From an uncultured Desulfovibrio sp. (GTDB lineage Bacteria > Desulfobacterota > Desulfovibrionia > Desulfovibrionales > Desulfovibrionaceae): a stretch of DNA of 64,000 nt. Location: positions 168,089 through 232,088 of the forward strand of contig CAJUMQ010000002.1 in the NCBI GenBank assembly GCA_910587035.1. The letters run 5' to 3'. This document shows positions 28,432 through 37,436 of this stretch, in pieces; within the stretch, counting starts at the first letter, position 1, and each line of letters opens with the position of its first letter. The position numbers and the translations under genes are program-made. The notes beneath the pieces were generated by a model. That model did no database searches, was not told the origin of the DNA, and saw only the letters and a list, made by a program, of their open reading frames with translations.

Positions 28432-28820
28432 CAATGCCCCCATTAAAATGCAAACTTTACCCGGATGGCAGCGCCAGCCGGCATCTGTCAAATCAAGACC
28501 AACGAAAATTGCGGTTAGGCAAATTCAACCAGAATGCGGCACATGACGTCCCAATGGAATGCCATATTGCCAGAATGGGCAATTATCCAATCCAAAGCTA
28601 TCAATTCTGGCCCAACAATTCAAGAGATATTCTAGATTTTTGCAGGCTGATTTTACAATTCAAAGTTTTGGCCCCGTGGCGACTATGCGCCCATAAACCA
28701 TTTTTTACTTTAATTGGCGCAATTTATGCATATCTTTATTGCCTAAAGGTATTCAATTAATTACCGTAATAAAAAACAAGGGACATGTTAAATTCCTGGC
28801 CGGAATGAAAGGGGAGCATA
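28432..28820. other. Gene-free A/T-rich region upstream of chemoreceptor
   Basis: The 389 bases between the divergent hypothetical gene and the chemoreceptor contain no convincing frame. They are more A/T-rich than the surrounding genes. They hold a possible sigma-54 promoter (see separate entry) and a small inverted repeat ATTGCC/GGCAAT near 28564-28581. Nothing else is evident. Confidence 0.6.
28715..28730 (+). promoter_or_regulatory. Possible sigma-54 promoter of the chemoreceptor gene
   Basis: TGGCGC-N5-ATGCA matches the -24/-12 consensus TGGCAC-N5-TTGCA except for two bases, with the GG and GC doublets at the right spacing. It lies 91 bases upstream of the chemoreceptor ATG. No enhancer site was identified. 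Confidence 0.35.
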
Positions 28821-30377
28821 ATGCGCAACACTACCGCAAAATCGTTGATACTAATTTTTATCTGTTTTCTGGCTCTGGCCTGCATATGCTGCATTGCCAG
28901 CATTGCCCTCATGCCGGGCAAATCCATCATGATTGCCGCCCTGCCAGGCATTGGAGCGGCGGTTCTTTGCGCCATCGCCGGCGCATTCGTCATTTCCGGC
29001 CGGCTGTCCGGTCTCGAAAAAATCGAGGCCTATGCCCGGGCCATGAGCCAGGGCAAGGATGCAAGCCTGGATGTCTCCGCCTGCGGCGCAGCCGAGGGGC
29101 TGGCCCGTTCCGTGGCGGCCATGGGCAAAGCCGCCCAGGACAGGGAGCACTGGTATACGGGCATTCTTGATTCACTTCCCTGGGCCATTGCCGTAACCGA
29201 CATGGACATGAACTGGACATTCTGCAACACAGCATCGCTCAAGTCCATGAACAAGTCGCATATGGGCGAGATTCTCGGCAGGCACTGCTCCGCCAAAAAC
29301 GGCAATATCTGCAATACTCCCAATTGTGGCATTGAGCAGCTGCGCAAGGGCAACAACAGGGTCATCAATCACATGCCCAATGGCAAGGTCATGCAGATTA
29401 TCCTTGCCTTCATCGAAGATGCCAATGGCAAGCGCATTGGGCATGTTGAAGTTGGCGAGGATATAACGGAGCGCATCCAGCTTGAGGAGAAGAGCAAGCG
29501 CGCGGCCGAGGAGGCGCGCGCAGCCATGGTGTCCCAGCTGGAAGGTGTGGTTTTGGCCATTGATCAGGGTGCAGAGTCCCTCAACGCGGCACTTGATGAT
29601 GTGCGCAACCAGGCCCACGAGGCTGCCGCCAGGCTGTCCGAGGCTGCCACTGCCATGAATGAGATGAATTCCACTGTGCTTGAAGTGGCCAGCAATGCCG
29701 AAGGCGCCGCGGATGCCGCATCATCGGTGCAAAACCAGGCACATGAGGGCAATTCTCTTGTTTTGAGAACCATTGACAGCCTGCGCACCCTCAAGACTCT
29801 TTCGGTCAGCCTCAAGACTGACATGGAAGGTCTTGACAAGCAGGCCAAGGACATTGGCACTGTTCTTACGCTCATCCGCGATATTGCGGACCAGACCAAT
29901 CTCCTGGCACTCAATGCAGCCATTGAGGCTGCCAGGGCAGGTGAAGCCGGGCGCGGCTTCGCTGTTGTGGCCGATGAGGTGCGCAAACTTGCTGAAAAAA
30001 CCATGAGCGCCACGAGGGATGTTGAATCGGCCATTGAAGCCATACAGGAAGGCACGTACAAAAGCTCCTCCACCATGGACAATGCTGTATCTGCCATTGA
30101 AGCCACCAGCCATGTGGGCGAGGAATCCGGCAATGCCCTTGAGAAGATCTCCCATCTTGCGGAGGATTCCAGTGTGCGCGTGTCTGCCATCGCCGCTGCC
30201 GCCACAGAACAGTCCGCAGCCTCGGAAGAGATCAACCGTAGCATTGCAGAGGTGAACCACCTTAGCGCGGAAATAGCCCGGGTCATGGGAGAATCTGTGG
30301 AACAGACAGCGCAGATGGTGCGCGAGGCCCATGTGCTCACAGATATTCTTGAAGGCATGCGCAAGGATAAAAAATAG
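28821..30377 (+). CDS. Methyl-accepting chemotaxis protein with Cys-rich PAS domain
   Basis: The 518-residue receptor has two adjacent membrane segments (about residues 7-29 and 37-59) with almost no periplasmic loop, so sensing is probably internal. A HAMP-like stretch leads to a PAS domain (about 106-220) carrying a cysteine cluster (CSAKNGNICNTPNCG). The signalling domain includes the conserved tip LLALNAAIEAARAGEAGRGF, which contacts CheW/CheA. The start follows AAGGGGAG. Cys-rich PAS domains are frequent in Desulfovibrio-type receptors and may bind iron, haem or respond to redox. A strong terminator follows. Confidence 0.92.
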   Translation: MRNTTAKSLILIFICFLALACICCIASIALMPGKSIMIAALPGIGAAVLCAIAGAFVISGRLSGLEKIEAYARAMSQGKDASLDVSACGAAEGLARSVAAMGKAAQDREHWYTGILDSLPWAIAVTDMDMNWTFCNTASLKSMNKSHMGEILGRHCSAKNGNICNTPNCGIEQLRKGNNRVINHMPNGKVMQIILAFIEDANGKRIGHVEVGEDITERIQLEEKSKRAAEEARAAMVSQLEGVVLAIDQGAESLNAALDDVRNQAHEAAARLSEAATAMNEMNSTVLEVASNAEGAADAASSVQNQAHEGNSLVLRTIDSLRTLKTLSVSLKTDMEGLDKQAKDIGTVLTLIRDIADQTNLLALNAAIEAARAGEAGRGFAVVADEVRKLAEKTMSATRDVESAIEAIQEGTYKSSSTMDNAVSAIEATSHVGEESGNALEKISHLAEDSSVRVSAIAAAATEQSAASEEINRSIAEVNHLSAEIARVMGESVEQTAQMVREAHVLTDILEGMRKDKK

Positions 30378-30401
30378 GCGGAAGGCAAGAAAAGGATGCA
30401 T

Positions 30402-30430
30402 GGCCCCGCAGACACTGTTTCTGCGGGGCC
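30402..30430 (+). terminator. Terminator of chemoreceptor gene
   Basis: GGCCCCGCAGA pairs perfectly with TCTGCGGGGCC across a 7-base loop, then TTCAGTTTAT. It begins 25 bases after the stop codon. Confidence 0.85.
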
Positions 30431-30483
30431 TTCAGTTTATTTGCAATACATCTCCCATGAAACGAAGTGAAAAACGTATATCC

Positions 30484-30512
30484 TTGACATGGTGGCCTTG
30501 GAATTTTACTTT
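30484..30512 (+). promoter_or_regulatory. Sigma-70 promoter of trxA-trxB-bamD
   Basis: A perfect TTGACA -35 box (30484-30489), a 17-base spacer and TACTTT as -10 (30507-30512) lie about 90 bases upstream of trxA. This is one of the best consensus matches in the window. Confidence 0.65.
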
Positions 30513-30604
30513 ATTTGCGGACCTGAAATATATTTTTTCAGGCCTAATTCAAAACCGACTACTGGCGCGTTATCATATGCGCGGAATATTAAAGGAGAAC
30601 AGTC

Positions 30605-30928
30605 ATGGCAGAACAAATCACAGACGCCACATTTGGCGGTATAATTGAAAAATCCGATATTCCTGTGCTTGTGGATTTCTGGGCGCCCTGGTGCGGTCCC
30701 TGCCGCGCCATGGGACCAATCCTTGACGAGCTTTCCACCGAATATGCAGGCCGTGTGCGCATCTGCAAGATGAATGTGGACGAAAATCCGGCCACTCCGC
30801 AGAATTATGGCGTGCGTGCAATACCCACAATGGTTTTGATCAAAAATGGTGAAACTGTTGAGCAGATCACAGGCGCTGTATCCAAGGAGGCATTGAAGCG
30901 CGTTCTGGATACAAAGGGTCTGGCATGA
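30605..30928 (+). CDS. trxA: Thioredoxin
   Basis: The 107-residue protein has the thioredoxin fold with active-site WCGPC (Cys30, Cys33) and the cis-proline segment AIPTM. It reduces protein disulfides in the cytoplasm and serves ribonucleotide reductase and sulfur metabolism. The start has an AAAGGAGA Shine-Dalgarno. It overlaps trxB by 4 bases (ATGA), making an electron-donor/acceptor pair. Confidence 0.97.
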   Translation: MAEQITDATFGGIIEKSDIPVLVDFWAPWCGPCRAMGPILDELSTEYAGRVRICKMNVDENPATPQNYGVRAIPTMVLIKNGETVEQITGAVSKEALKRVLDTKGLA

Positions 30929-31857
30929 AACTTTATGATGCCGTTGTTGTTGGCGAGGGTCCGGCCGGCATAACGGCAGCCCTGTATCTGGCCCGCTCCG
31001 GATGTTCCGTTCTTCTTTTCGAGAACGTCACCCCAGGGGGCCAGATACTGCAGACCGCCGATATTGAAAATTATCCTGGCTATCCTGATGGCATCAAGGG
31101 TTATGAGCTTGCCGATCTTTTTGCCAGGCATCTGGAGGGGCTGCAGATAGACATGCCGCGAGGCGAAATCTCGGCCATATCCGGGGAGGCTGGCAATTTT
31201 TCCATTCAGGCCCAGGCCGGCGAGCAGACATACAAGGCACGCACTGTTGTCGTATGCTCCGGCGCAAAGCACCGGCTTTTGGGAGTTCCACGGGAAGAGG
31301 AGCTCATCGGTCGCGGTGTCTCCTATTGCGCGCTGTGCGATGGCAATTTTTATCGCAATCAGGATGTGGCCCTTGTTGGCGGCGGTAATGCGGCCCTTGA
31401 GGAATCCCTCTACATGTCCAGAATCGCCAGAAAAGTGCACCTGATCCATCGCCGCGACGAATTCCGGGGCGCCAAAATTTATCTGGACAAGCTGGAGGCC
31501 ATGCCGGAAAAGGTGGAAATCCACCGCAGCACCATCATAGAAGGCCTGCTTGGCGACAAGGGCCTGGATGGAATTGTCATCCGCGATCTTGCCAATTCCA
31601 CAACTTCCACCCTTGCAGTCCAGGGCCTCTTCATATATGTTGGCTTCATTCCTGTTACATCGTTTCTGCATTCTGACGTGAAGACAGACGCGCAGGGCTT
31701 TATAATAACGGATACCGAGATGCGCACAAGTGTGCCTGGCATATTCGCTGCCGGCGATATCCGCTCAAAACTCTGTCGTCAGGTCATAACTGCCGCCGGG
31801 GATGGCGCCACCGCCGCCCAGGCAGCCTTTGTATTTCTGGAACAGCTTCATGCCTGA
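30925..31857 (+). CDS. trxB: Thioredoxin reductase
   Basis: The 310-residue flavoprotein has an N-terminal FAD motif (GEGPAGITAA), a redox-active CxxC motif CALC (Cys135, Cys138; most homologs have CATC or CAVC) and a pyridine nucleotide site (VGGGNAALEES...HRRDEFRG). The HRR arrangement favours NADPH. It recharges thioredoxin from the gene just upstream. It overlaps bamD by 8 bases, an unusual but clear link of a redox pair to an envelope gene. Confidence 0.95.
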   Translation: MKLYDAVVVGEGPAGITAALYLARSGCSVLLFENVTPGGQILQTADIENYPGYPDGIKGYELADLFARHLEGLQIDMPRGEISAISGEAGNFSIQAQAGEQTYKARTVVVCSGAKHRLLGVPREEELIGRGVSYCALCDGNFYRNQDVALVGGGNAALEESLYMSRIARKVHLIHRRDEFRGAKIYLDKLEAMPEKVEIHRSTIIEGLLGDKGLDGIVIRDLANSTTSTLAVQGLFIYVGFIPVTSFLHSDVKTDAQGFIITDTEMRTSVPGIFAAGDIRSKLCRQVITAAGDGATAAQAAFVFLEQLHA

Positions 31858-32581
31858 TAAACTCATTCGCGGCTTAATTGCCATCATCTGCGTTACTTTT
31901 CTCGCCGGCTGCGGCATTATCGACATGCTTTACCTGCCGCCTGCCGAAGATACGGCGCAGGAAATCTATGAAGCCGCAAATGAGGAAATGAGCGAAAAAA
32001 ACTATGTCCGCGCTGTGGAGCTGTATAACAAGCTCAAGGATACCTATCCCTTCAGCCCGTACACCATAGATGCGGAGCTTTCCCTTGGGGACGCCTATTT
32101 TCTTGATGAGGAGTTTGAGCTCGCCGGAGAAACCTACAAGGATTTTGAGGCTCTTCATCCCCGCAACGAGGCCATTCCCTATGTGCTTTATCAAACAGGC
32201 ATGTCACTTCTCAATCAGTTCCGCTCCATTGATCGCGCCACAACCGAGCTGCAGGAGGCATATGAATATTTCGACCGTCTGCAGCAGACTTTCCCCGATT
32301 CTCCCTACACCACCAGCGCCAGGGAGAATATGCAGGAATGCCGCCGCCTGATGGCGGAGCATGAGCTCTATATTGCCGATGTGTTCTGGCATATGGGCAA
32401 GTATGGCCCGGCCTGGCGCCGTTATGTCTATGTGGAGGAGAATTTTCAGGATGTGCCTGAAGTGGCTGAACATGCCGCCGAAAAAAGCATAGCGGCCTAT
32501 CACAAATATCGCGCCCAGCAGGCTGCGGAAACTCGCGAACTGCGACAGGGCTCATGGAAACAGTGGTTCAAGTGGCTATAG
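31850..32581 (+). CDS. bamD: BamD-like outer membrane assembly lipoprotein
   Basis: The 243-residue protein has a lipoprotein signal peptide (lipobox LAGC) and repeated TPR-like helices (VRAVELYNKLKDTYPFSPYT, AGETYKDFEALHPRN), the BamD pattern. It helps BamA insert beta-barrel proteins into the outer membrane. It starts inside the end of trxB and belongs to that operon. A strong bidirectional hairpin follows. Confidence 0.9.
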   Translation: MPDKLIRGLIAIICVTFLAGCGIIDMLYLPPAEDTAQEIYEAANEEMSEKNYVRAVELYNKLKDTYPFSPYTIDAELSLGDAYFLDEEFELAGETYKDFEALHPRNEAIPYVLYQTGMSLLNQFRSIDRATTELQEAYEYFDRLQQTFPDSPYTTSARENMQECRRLMAEHELYIADVFWHMGKYGPAWRRYVYVEENFQDVPEVAEHAAEKSIAAYHKYRAQQAAETRELRQGSWKQWFKWL

Positions 32582-32616
32582 GCTTATGAAAGCCTGAGTC
32601 TCTGCCAGGATTTATT

Positions 32617-32646
32617 GAACAGGGCATTATGCATAATGCCCTGTTC
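32617..32646. terminator. 30-base palindromic terminator between bamD and engB
   Basis: GAACAGGGCATTATG is followed by its exact complement. On the plus strand it is trailed by CTGTTTTATC and on the minus strand by AATAAATC, so it could stop both convergent transcripts. Confidence 0.75.
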
Positions 32647-32678
32647 CTGTTTTATCATCCCAAAACAAAATTGCTGCT

Positions 32679-33287
32679 TTATGCCGCCTCCCCGCCATCA
32701 TCCCTGGGTTTCAGTCCTGTGGCCATAAAAATCAGGGCGCGCCACATTCTGTCTATGCCGCTGCGCCTGTGGGCGGACACCAGCAAGGGGCGGACGCCAA
32801 GAATGTCCTGCCATTCGGTCTGTCTGGCCTGTCTTTCCTTTTGATTGCACTTGTCAGCCTTTGTCAGCACAGGCAAAATTTGCAGAGAATTGGCCTGGGC
32901 ATAGTCCGCCAGCTCAAGATCCAGAGCCTGCGGTGTCAGGCGGCAGTCCAGCAGCAGGGCAAGCCCTTTTAATTGAGGCGTTTCCACAAGATATTTGTCC
33001 AGCACCCTGGCCCATTTCCTGCGTTCCTCATGACTTGCGCGGGCATAGCCGTAACCGGGCAGATCAACCAGATAGAAGTCATAGGGGCTCACAAGATAAA
33101 AATTGACAGATCTGGTCTTCCCAGGGCTGGAACTCACCTTTGCCAGCTTTTTTCTGCCAGCAAGGGCATTGATCAGCGAGGATTTGCCCACATTGGAGCG
33201 CCCCGCCATGGCTATTTGCGGCGTGTTCAAGACTGGCAGCTGCCCGGTGGTGTAGGCCGTGCTTTCCAGTGTCAGTTCAATATGCAT
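32679..33287 (-). CDS. engB: EngB/YsxC ribosome-biogenesis GTPase
   Basis: The 202-residue GTPase has G1 (GRSNVGKSS), G3 (DLPGYG) and G4 (TKAD) motifs plus the family motif PGKTRSVNFY. It is needed for 50S maturation in other bacteria. The start at 33287 (MHIELTLES) follows AAAGGGGC; a longer frame from 33368 adds an improbable basic extension. It is convergent with bamD and divergent from efp. Confidence 0.93.
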   Translation of the reverse strand: MHIELTLESTAYTTGQLPVLNTPQIAMAGRSNVGKSSLINALAGRKKLAKVSSSPGKTRSVNFYLVSPYDFYLVDLPGYGYARASHEERRKWARVLDKYLVETPQLKGLALLLDCRLTPQALDLELADYAQANSLQILPVLTKADKCNQKERQARQTEWQDILGVRPLLVSAHRRSGIDRMWRALIFMATGLKPRDDGGEAA

Positions 33288-33514
33288 ATCTGCCCCTTTT
33301 TTCCGCCTTGACAAATGGCTGTTTTTAAATAATGCTCCAAAATTGCGCTTTTTGTGTCTGATTGTCATGGCACAATATTTTCACTTTGAAATTATCCCTG
33401 CGGCGAAAAGTGGCCTGCCTTGAGATAATTTCGCGCGCCGATTTGCCATCATGCCATTTCTGCGGCGATGCCTGGCAAAACATCATCTCTTTTGAAAAAT
33501 AATGGGAGTCGCAA

Positions 33515-34072
33515 ATGTATTCAACCACTGATTTTCGCAAGGGCCTCAAGATCGAGGTCGAGGGCACGCCATACGAAATTGTGGAATTTCAGCATTTCAA
33601 GCCCGGCAAGGGTGGCGCCATGGTGCGCACCAAATTGCGCAACATTCTCACGGGCCGCATGCAGGATATAACCTTCAGATCCGGAGACAAGGTTGATCGC
33701 CCCGATCTGGAAACAAGGGAAATGCAGTTTCTCTATCGTGAGAACGATGCCCTGATTTTTATGGACATGACCACATATGAGCAGCTGGAGATGGACTCCG
33801 CAGGCGCAGGCGGCAAGGATGGCTTTCTCAAGGATGGACAGCAATGCAAGGTTCTTCTCTATCGCGGCAAGCCGCTGGACATAGACATCCCGGCAAGCCT
33901 TGTTCTGACTGTTACCGAAACGGAGCCCGGCGCAAAGGGTGATACCGTGAGCAATGTCACAAAACCTGCAACCCTTGAAACAGGCCTTGTGATTCAGGTG
34001 CCGATTTTTGTAAATGCCGGTGATAAAATCAAGGTGGACACACGCTCGCGGGAATATCTGGGCCGCGAATAG
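33515..34072 (+). CDS. efp: Elongation factor P
   Basis: The 185-residue protein has three beta-barrel domains. The tip sequence FKPGKGGAMVRTK places Lys32 as the residue that would be modified with beta-lysine by EpmA/EpmB-type enzymes, since this is the PGKGG type. EF-P relieves stalling at polyproline. The start follows TGGGAG and the encoded N-terminus fits. ftsK begins about 50 bases later on the same strand. Confidence 0.95.
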   Translation: MYSTTDFRKGLKIEVEGTPYEIVEFQHFKPGKGGAMVRTKLRNILTGRMQDITFRSGDKVDRPDLETREMQFLYRENDALIFMDMTTYEQLEMDSAGAGGKDGFLKDGQQCKVLLYRGKPLDIDIPASLVLTVTETEPGAKGDTVSNVTKPATLETGLVIQVPIFVNAGDKIKVDTRSREYLGRE

Positions 34073-34124
34073 ACCTTTTTTTCTGCCCCGGGGCCCCAGG
34101 TTCCTGTAACTTCTGGCACAGGAG

Positions 34125-36560
34125 TTGATTGCAACGGATCTGCGCAAATTTTTCCGCGAACTGTTTGGCCTTTTTCTGCTTTTCTGGTCAATTCTACTTT
34201 TTTTAAGCCTTTTCAGCTTTGATGCCAATGATCCAAGTTTCAATCTGGTAAAAAGCGGTCCGGGCATTGTCCAGAACAAGGCAGGACTTTTTGGCGCCTA
34301 TGCCTCAGGCTTTTTGAATGATCTGTTTGGCGTGGCCTCCCTGCTCTGGCCTGTTGTATTTGCGGCACTTGGGGCAGCCTATGTCTTTCCCGGCTATACC
34401 ATGCGCTGGTGGCGCTGGTGTGGCCTGTTTCTGCTCACCCTCTGTCTCATGGTCACCGCCACTGCCACAGATTTTTTCATTGGCGACCTTAGCGGCGGGG
34501 GTATGGTGGGCAATACCCTCTATTTCAACGGACGCCGCTATCTCAGCCCTGTTGGTTCCTTTTTGCTCTGGTTTTTTATTTTTCTCATTGGTCTGCAGCT
34601 TGTTTGCAATTTTTCCTGGATCAATCTCTGCTCGCGCCTGGGCCTGATTTTAAAAAACAGTCTTAAGGAGATTAAAAATAAGACTTCCACCGCCAAAACC
34701 AGCCAAAAACCGGAAAATGGCAGGGATTTATTTGAAGCCATAAAAACACGCCTGGATATATCAGGTCTTGCGGAAAAGATCAGATCTTCGACAAAAAAGA
34801 TAAAATTGCCGGACATCAATATGCCCTGCATTTCTGGGGCCCAGCCCAAAGAGCAAGAGGCGCCCAGGGATCTGACATTACCTGTTCCAGAGGCAAGCGA
34901 GTGGGATTCATTTTCCCCCCAGGCATACGAGCGCGGAGATACTCCGGAATCTGAAGCCTCTTTGCAGCTCCCCGAACCAGCTGAAGCGGCAGAGGAGCAG
35001 CCGGCGGAGCCAGAGCCAGAACAGCCCACTGTCGCGCCACAAGAGCCGGAAGTTCCTGTTACTGCTATATATGAGCCCGAACCGGCAAAACCCTCTCCCA
35101 GTCAGGAATCCCTGAAGCTGTTTCAGGATGAGCCCGCCACCCCCGCGCCGCTTCCTTCTCCTGATCTGCTTGTGCCGCCTGTTCCAGGCATTGCCGTCTC
35201 CCATGATGCCCTGCGTGAAAAGGGCCACATACTCATGAGCTGCCTGAAGGATTTTGATGTGGAGGGGGAGCTTGTGCGCATTACCCCTGGCCCCGTGGTA
35301 ACACTTTATGAAATCCGGCCCGCCAGGGGCATAAGGGTTAGCAAAATCGCCAACCTGAGCGATGATTTGAGTCTTGCTCTCAAGGCCACGACAGTGCGCA
35401 TTCAGGCTCCAATACCAGGATCGGATACAGTGGGAGTGGAAATCCCCAATGATGTTCGCGAAACGGTAAATTTCCGCGAAATGGTGGAATCCCAGGAATT
35501 CACAAAGGGCTGCGGCCCCCTGACCATGATTCTCGGCAAGGACATAGCCGGGCGCCCGTATATGGCCGATCTTGCCAGGATGCCGCATCTGCTGATTGCC
35601 GGCGCCACCGGAGCCGGCAAAAGCGTCTGCCTGAACGCCATACTTGTAAGCCTGCTATATCGCGCCCAGCCCACGGATATGCGTCTTCTGCTGATTGATC
35701 CCAAAAGAATGGAGATGGCAGCCTATGCCGATCTGCCCCACCTTGTGCATCCTGTGGTCACAGAGATGGATGATGCCCGCAATGCCCTGGACTGGGCGGT
35801 GCATGAGATGCAGAATCGCAACCGCATAATCCCCTTGCTCAATGTGCGCAATGTGGCCGCCTACAACCAGAAGCTTGCAGCCCTGGGCGACAATCTGCCG
35901 GAGGAGCTGTCATCCCTCAAACCATTGCCATACATTGTCATAGTCATTGACGAGCTTGCTGATCTGATGATGACCGCCGCGCGGGAGGTTGAAACGAGCA
36001 TTGTACGTCTGGCGCAGCTGGCGCGGGCTGCCGGCATCCATATGATTCTGGCTACTCAAAGGCCAAGCGTTGATGTTGTCACAGGCCTCATCAAGGCCAA
36101 TTTTCTGTGCCGCATATCCTTTCAGGTCACAAGCAAGCATGATTCCCGCACCATTCTCGATCAGATGGGCGCGGAGCATTTGCTTGGCCGTGGCGACATG
36201 CTTTTCAAACCCAGCGGCGGCAAGCTGATGCGTCTGCATGGCCCTTTTCTGTCGGATGAAGAGGTGCAAAAGGTCGCCACGCACTGGAAGTCCTATCAGG
36301 CTCCCCGCTATGACATAGATTTTTCCCAATGGACGCCCCCAGACGCCCAGAAGGGGGCCGTTGGCTGTGATGCCACCTCCGATGCGCTGTATGCCGAAGC
36401 CAGAAACTTTGTTCTTGAGCATGGCAAAGCATCAATCTCACTGTTGCAAAGGCAGTTCAATATTGGCTTCAACCGCGCTGCCCGCCTTATGGGCCAATTT
36501 GAGCGCGAAGGCCTCATCGGGCCTGCCGATGGCAGCAAACCACGCAATGTTCTGCGCTGA
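34125..36560 (+). CDS. ftsK: DNA translocase FtsK
   Basis: The 811-residue protein couples cell division to chromosome dimer resolution. It has about four N-terminal membrane segments, an acidic/proline-rich linker (about residues 240-350), the motor domain with Walker A (GATGAGKSVCLN) and Walker B (VIVIDELADLMM), and a C-terminal gamma winged helix (ISLLQRQFNIGFNRAARLMG) that reads KOPS sites. The first residues are uncertain. AGGAG at 34120 directly abuts TTG 34125, and ATT (34128), ACG (34134) and CTG (34140) are also in frame, so it probably uses a non-ATG start. Confidence 0.93.
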   Translation: MIATDLRKFFRELFGLFLLFWSILLFLSLFSFDANDPSFNLVKSGPGIVQNKAGLFGAYASGFLNDLFGVASLLWPVVFAALGAAYVFPGYTMRWWRWCGLFLLTLCLMVTATATDFFIGDLSGGGMVGNTLYFNGRRYLSPVGSFLLWFFIFLIGLQLVCNFSWINLCSRLGLILKNSLKEIKNKTSTAKTSQKPENGRDLFEAIKTRLDISGLAEKIRSSTKKIKLPDINMPCISGAQPKEQEAPRDLTLPVPEASEWDSFSPQAYERGDTPESEASLQLPEPAEAAEEQPAEPEPEQPTVAPQEPEVPVTAIYEPEPAKPSPSQESLKLFQDEPATPAPLPSPDLLVPPVPGIAVSHDALREKGHILMSCLKDFDVEGELVRITPGPVVTLYEIRPARGIRVSKIANLSDDLSLALKATTVRIQAPIPGSDTVGVEIPNDVRETVNFREMVESQEFTKGCGPLTMILGKDIAGRPYMADLARMPHLLIAGATGAGKSVCLNAILVSLLYRAQPTDMRLLLIDPKRMEMAAYADLPHLVHPVVTEMDDARNALDWAVHEMQNRNRIIPLLNVRNVAAYNQKLAALGDNLPEELSSLKPLPYIVIVIDELADLMMTAAREVETSIVRLAQLARAAGIHMILATQRPSVDVVTGLIKANFLCRISFQVTSKHDSRTILDQMGAEHLLGRGDMLFKPSGGKLMRLHGPFLSDEEVQKVATHWKSYQAPRYDIDFSQWTPPDAQKGAVGCDATSDALYAEARNFVLEHGKASISLLQRQFNIGFNRAARLMGQFEREGLIGPADGSKPRNVLR

Positions 36561-36629
36561 AACCTGAATGGAAAATTACATGCCCGCCAGTGCAGCGCTC
36601 CGCACCCAATCATCCTCACGGAGAAAACA

Positions 36630-37307
36630 ATGAAAAAATCATATGCGCCCTTTACAGCCCTGATCTTGTGCCTGGGTATGGCCATGCCGGCCCTTGCCGC
36701 GGATACGGCACTCATTGACAGGATCAAAAGCCGTTATGAACAGACAAATTCCTTTTCTGCCAATTTTGAGCAGAATTTGACCCACAAGGAAAGTGGCGCC
36801 ACGGAAAAAAGACAGGGTCGCATATTGTTCCGCAAGCCTTTTCAAATCCGCTGGCAGACATCAAGCCCGGAAAAGGAGCTGCTGGTGGTGACAGACAAGG
36901 AAATATGGGATTATTTGCCAGATGAGAAGCTGGCCTATCGCTACTCGCCAGAGCTTCTGCGCGATTCCCGTGGCATTGTGCAGGTGCTAACCGGCTCGGC
37001 AGCCCTGAATCGCGATTTTGATGTCAGGAATGCTGGCAGTGAAAATGGCCTTACAAAACTCAAGCTCCTGCCCAATGAGCCTGTGCCGCAAATGATTGAG
37101 GCCATGATATGGGTGGAGCCGGAAACAGGATTCATCAAGCGGGCTGCACTGACAGATTTTTATGGCAATACCAACGATGTGAAGCTGACCGGTTTTCGGC
37201 CAGATGCCGGCACAAATGCCGCCGACTTCAAATTTGCTCCACCTGCCGGCACAGAGGTGGAGGATCGAATTGACCGCAATGTTCCTGAAAGGGAGCTCTT
37301 CAAGTAG
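36630..37307 (+). CDS. lolA: LolA-like outer membrane lipoprotein carrier
   Basis: The 225-residue protein has a signal peptide (cleaved at ALA), then the LolA beta-barrel pattern with IRWQTSSPEKELLVVTDKE and later IWVEPETGFIKRA. LolA ferries lipoproteins across the periplasm. It lies 69 bases after ftsK and shares its strand. A stem-loop follows. Confidence 0.9.
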   Translation: MKKSYAPFTALILCLGMAMPALAADTALIDRIKSRYEQTNSFSANFEQNLTHKESGATEKRQGRILFRKPFQIRWQTSSPEKELLVVTDKEIWDYLPDEKLAYRYSPELLRDSRGIVQVLTGSAALNRDFDVRNAGSENGLTKLKLLPNEPVPQMIEAMIWVEPETGFIKRAALTDFYGNTNDVKLTGFRPDAGTNAADFKFAPPAGTEVEDRIDRNVPERELFK

Positions 37308-37374
37308 GAGCGGTTTAAAGATTTACGTCGAATTTTTCATAATTCCACCTGAAAAACTTTCCCTTAAGGCCCCC

Positions 37375-37411
37375 AGGCTCCGGAATCCGCCTTTGGCGGT
37401 CGCCGGAGCCT
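37375..37411. terminator. Stem-loop between lolA and EamA gene
   Basis: AGGCTCCGG pairs with CCGGAGCCT, with an inner CCGCC/GGCGG stem. It lies between convergent stop codons, so may act on both strands; the T-run is modest. Confidence 0.6.
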
Positions 37412-37436
37412 GTTCACCGGGTTTTACAGGCATGGC

